From positions 1-6,839 of the forward strand of contig JAKART010000120.1 of NCBI GenBank assembly GCA_021819255.1: a DNA stretch of 6,839 nucleotides. The letters run 5' to 3'. The position numbers and the translations under genes were made by a program. The notes beneath the pieces are model-generated. The model ran no database searches. It was not told the origin of the DNA and worked only from the letters and a program-made list of their open reading frames with translations. The DNA comes from Acidobacteriota bacterium. Lineage in GTDB: Bacteria > Acidobacteriota > Terriglobia > Terriglobales > Acidobacteriaceae. Position 1 is the stretch's first letter. Each line of letters starts with the position of its first letter. Positions 5,987 through 6,839 of this stretch are shown piece by piece.

Positions 5987-6041
5987 GCTTGGGGAGATGC
6001 CCAAGCAAGCCAAGGCGACATCTCCGGCTGAGCAAGATGTC
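5987..6041 (-). terminator. Overlapping hairpins after the SDR stop codon, possible terminator
   Basis: Directly after the TGA, arms GACATCT/AGATGTC (6017-6041) form a 7-bp stem with an 11-base loop. Ten bases further, GCTTGGG/CCCAAGC (5987-6006) forms a second 7-bp stem with a 6-base loop. A third pairing, GGAGATG/CATCTCC (5993-6025), uses bases of both and excludes them. No T-run follows, so termination is uncertain; an mRNA-stabilising 3' end is an alternative. Confidence 0.45.
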
Positions 6042-6809
6042 TCAGCGAAGGTTGACGAAGCCGCCGTCGATCGGATAGTCCATCCCGGTGATGAAGCCTG
6101 CGGCACTCGAGCATAGGTAAAGCGCCAGCCAGGCGATCTCTTCTGGACGAGCCATGCGCCCGATGGGCTGCGCCTTTTCGAGCGTCCGCATCATCTCGGT
6201 CTCCCGGCCGGGGTAGGTGCGGGCAAGATACCCATCTACAAAGGGGGTGTGGACGCGGGCCGGCGAGATACAGTTGCAGCGTATTCCCTGAGCCAGGAAA
6301 TCGCGCGCCACCGAAAGGGTCATGGCCAGGACCGCGCCCTTGGTCATGGAGTAAGCGAAGCGGTCTGGAAGGCCGGCTGTGGCGGCGATGGAGGCCATGT
6401 TGACGATGGCGCCTCCGCCGCTCTGCTGCATCCGGCTGACGGCGGCCCGCATACACAAAAAACTTCCCCGGACGTTGACGCGATACAGGCGGTCAAGGTC
6501 ATCTGGAGTGGTGCCGAGCAGGGTCCCGATGTGGGCGATGCCGGCGCTGTTCACCAGCAGATCCACCCCGCCGGCCTCTGCGAAGGCCTGCTCGACGCTG
6601 GCGGGCTCAGTGACGTCGCAGCCGATGCCACGCCCGGGCAGGGAGAGCGATGCGGCGGCTTCAGAAGCCTGAGCCGCGGCCAAGTCAAGGATGGTGACAT
6701 GAGCTCCGGCATCTGCGAAGGCCTGGGCAGTGGCCAGGCCAATGCCGCTGGCGCCCCCGGTGACAACGGCTTGCTTTCCAACGAGGGTGAAGGGATGAGC
6801 TTTTTCCAT
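6042..6809 (-). CDS. SDR-family NAD(P)-dependent oxidoreductase, 2-keto-3-deoxy-L-fuconate dehydrogenase-like
   Basis: This 255-residue classical short-chain dehydrogenase/reductase is complete. The Rossmann motif TGGASGIG is at 17-24, and D42 at the end of the second beta strand favours NAD(H) over NADP(H). NSAG (87-90) replaces the common NNAG. The catalytic tetrad is N112, S140, Y153 and K157 (YSMTK). The segment SPARVHTPFVDGYLARTYPG (182-201) and the ending FITGMDYPIDGGFVNLR resemble what I recall of sugar-acid SDRs such as 2-keto-3-deoxy-L-fuconate dehydrogenase of L-fucose breakdown; no other gene of that pathway is in view, so the substrate is tentative. An in-frame TAG nine to seven bases before the ATG fixes the start. 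The upstream sequence is AT-rich and has no clear Shine-Dalgarno. The gene lies 645 bases upstream of the PEP-CTERM gene, and I see no functional link between them. Confidence 0.93.
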   Translation of the reverse strand: MEKAHPFTLVGKQAVVTGGASGIGLATAQAFADAGAHVTILDLAAAQASEAAASLSLPGRGIGCDVTEPASVEQAFAEAGGVDLLVNSAGIAHIGTLLGTTPDDLDRLYRVNVRGSFLCMRAAVSRMQQSGGGAIVNMASIAATAGLPDRFAYSMTKGAVLAMTLSVARDFLAQGIRCNCISPARVHTPFVDGYLARTYPGRETEMMRTLEKAQPIGRMARPEEIAWLALYLCSSAAGFITGMDYPIDGGFVNLR

Positions 6810-6839
6810 ATTCGTCTATCATCATCTATTTTCTAAGAT

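Larger units (their letters stand above)
5655..6041. other. Gene-free stretch between the SDR gene and the PEP-CTERM promoter
   Basis: I see no credible gene in these 387 bases; open frames crossing them are Arg/Pro-rich and have no supported start. Visible structures are GCAAGG/CCTTGC (5667-5685), ACGGT/ACCGT (5687-5698), a 9-bp inverted repeat at 5860-5883, and a hairpin group at 5987-6041 next to the SDR stop. The word CAACGGT occurs twice (5652, 5685). Confidence 0.5.

Noticed and set aside
5227..6456. 409-codon open frame on the minus strand across the SDR gene, the gap and part of the PEP-CTERM gene
   Set aside because: It is out of frame with both real genes, rich in Arg, Pro, His and Ser, and shows no domain. 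This is expected of an open shadow frame in GC-rich DNA.
1..6839. CRISPR arrays, transposons, toxin-antitoxin or defence genes, tRNA/rRNA
   Set aside because: No spaced repeats, transposase, integrase, short paired toxin-like genes or structural RNA signatures were found on either strand.

Overview
The window is GC-rich bacterial chromosomal DNA with four complete protein genes beyond doubt (carboxyltransferase, MiaB, bifunctional nuclease, SDR), one small PEP-CTERM protein gene, and the 5' end of an acyl-CoA dehydrogenase gene at the left edge. Three features suggest Acidobacteriota: miaB followed by a DUF151 bifunctional nuclease, an exosortase-type PEP-CTERM protein, and a nuclease N-terminus of the kind I associate with that phylum. 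This is inference from recalled family patterns; no rRNA or other marker gene is present.

Left block (1-2382, minus strand): an acyl-CoA carboxylase carboxyltransferase (beta) subunit is followed, after a 310-base gap with small hairpins, by the start of an acyl-CoA dehydrogenase. This pairing is typical of branched-chain amino acid or acyl-CoA catabolism (leucine/isovalerate type), but the carboxylase is not a textbook methylcrotonyl-CoA carboxylase, so the substrate is open. The biotin carboxylase partner is not in the window.

Centre (2383-4826): a 218-base divergent promoter region separates the carboxylase from miaB on the plus strand. It holds a tandem 14-base repeat that duplicates a -10-like box and Shine-Dalgarno module directly in front of miaB. 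miaB (tRNA ms2i6A37 methylthiotransferase) is followed 142 bases later by the bifunctional nuclease gene. A perfect 14-base-pair hairpin lies between the convergent nuclease and PEP-CTERM genes and probably terminates both.

Right block (4827-6839, minus strand): an SDR oxidoreductase, resembling 2-keto-3-deoxy-L-fuconate dehydrogenase-like proteins, lies upstream of a small secreted PEP-CTERM protein. The 645 bases between them contain no credible gene. They hold a structured SDR 3' end, an isolated inverted repeat, a candidate promoter and a roughly 220-base structured leader for the PEP-CTERM gene.

I see no CRISPR array, transposase, tRNA, rRNA, phage gene or defence system. The window looks like ordinary chromosome. 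The points worth a second look are regulatory: the 14-base repeats before miaB, the PEP-CTERM leader, and hairpins placed at stop codons.
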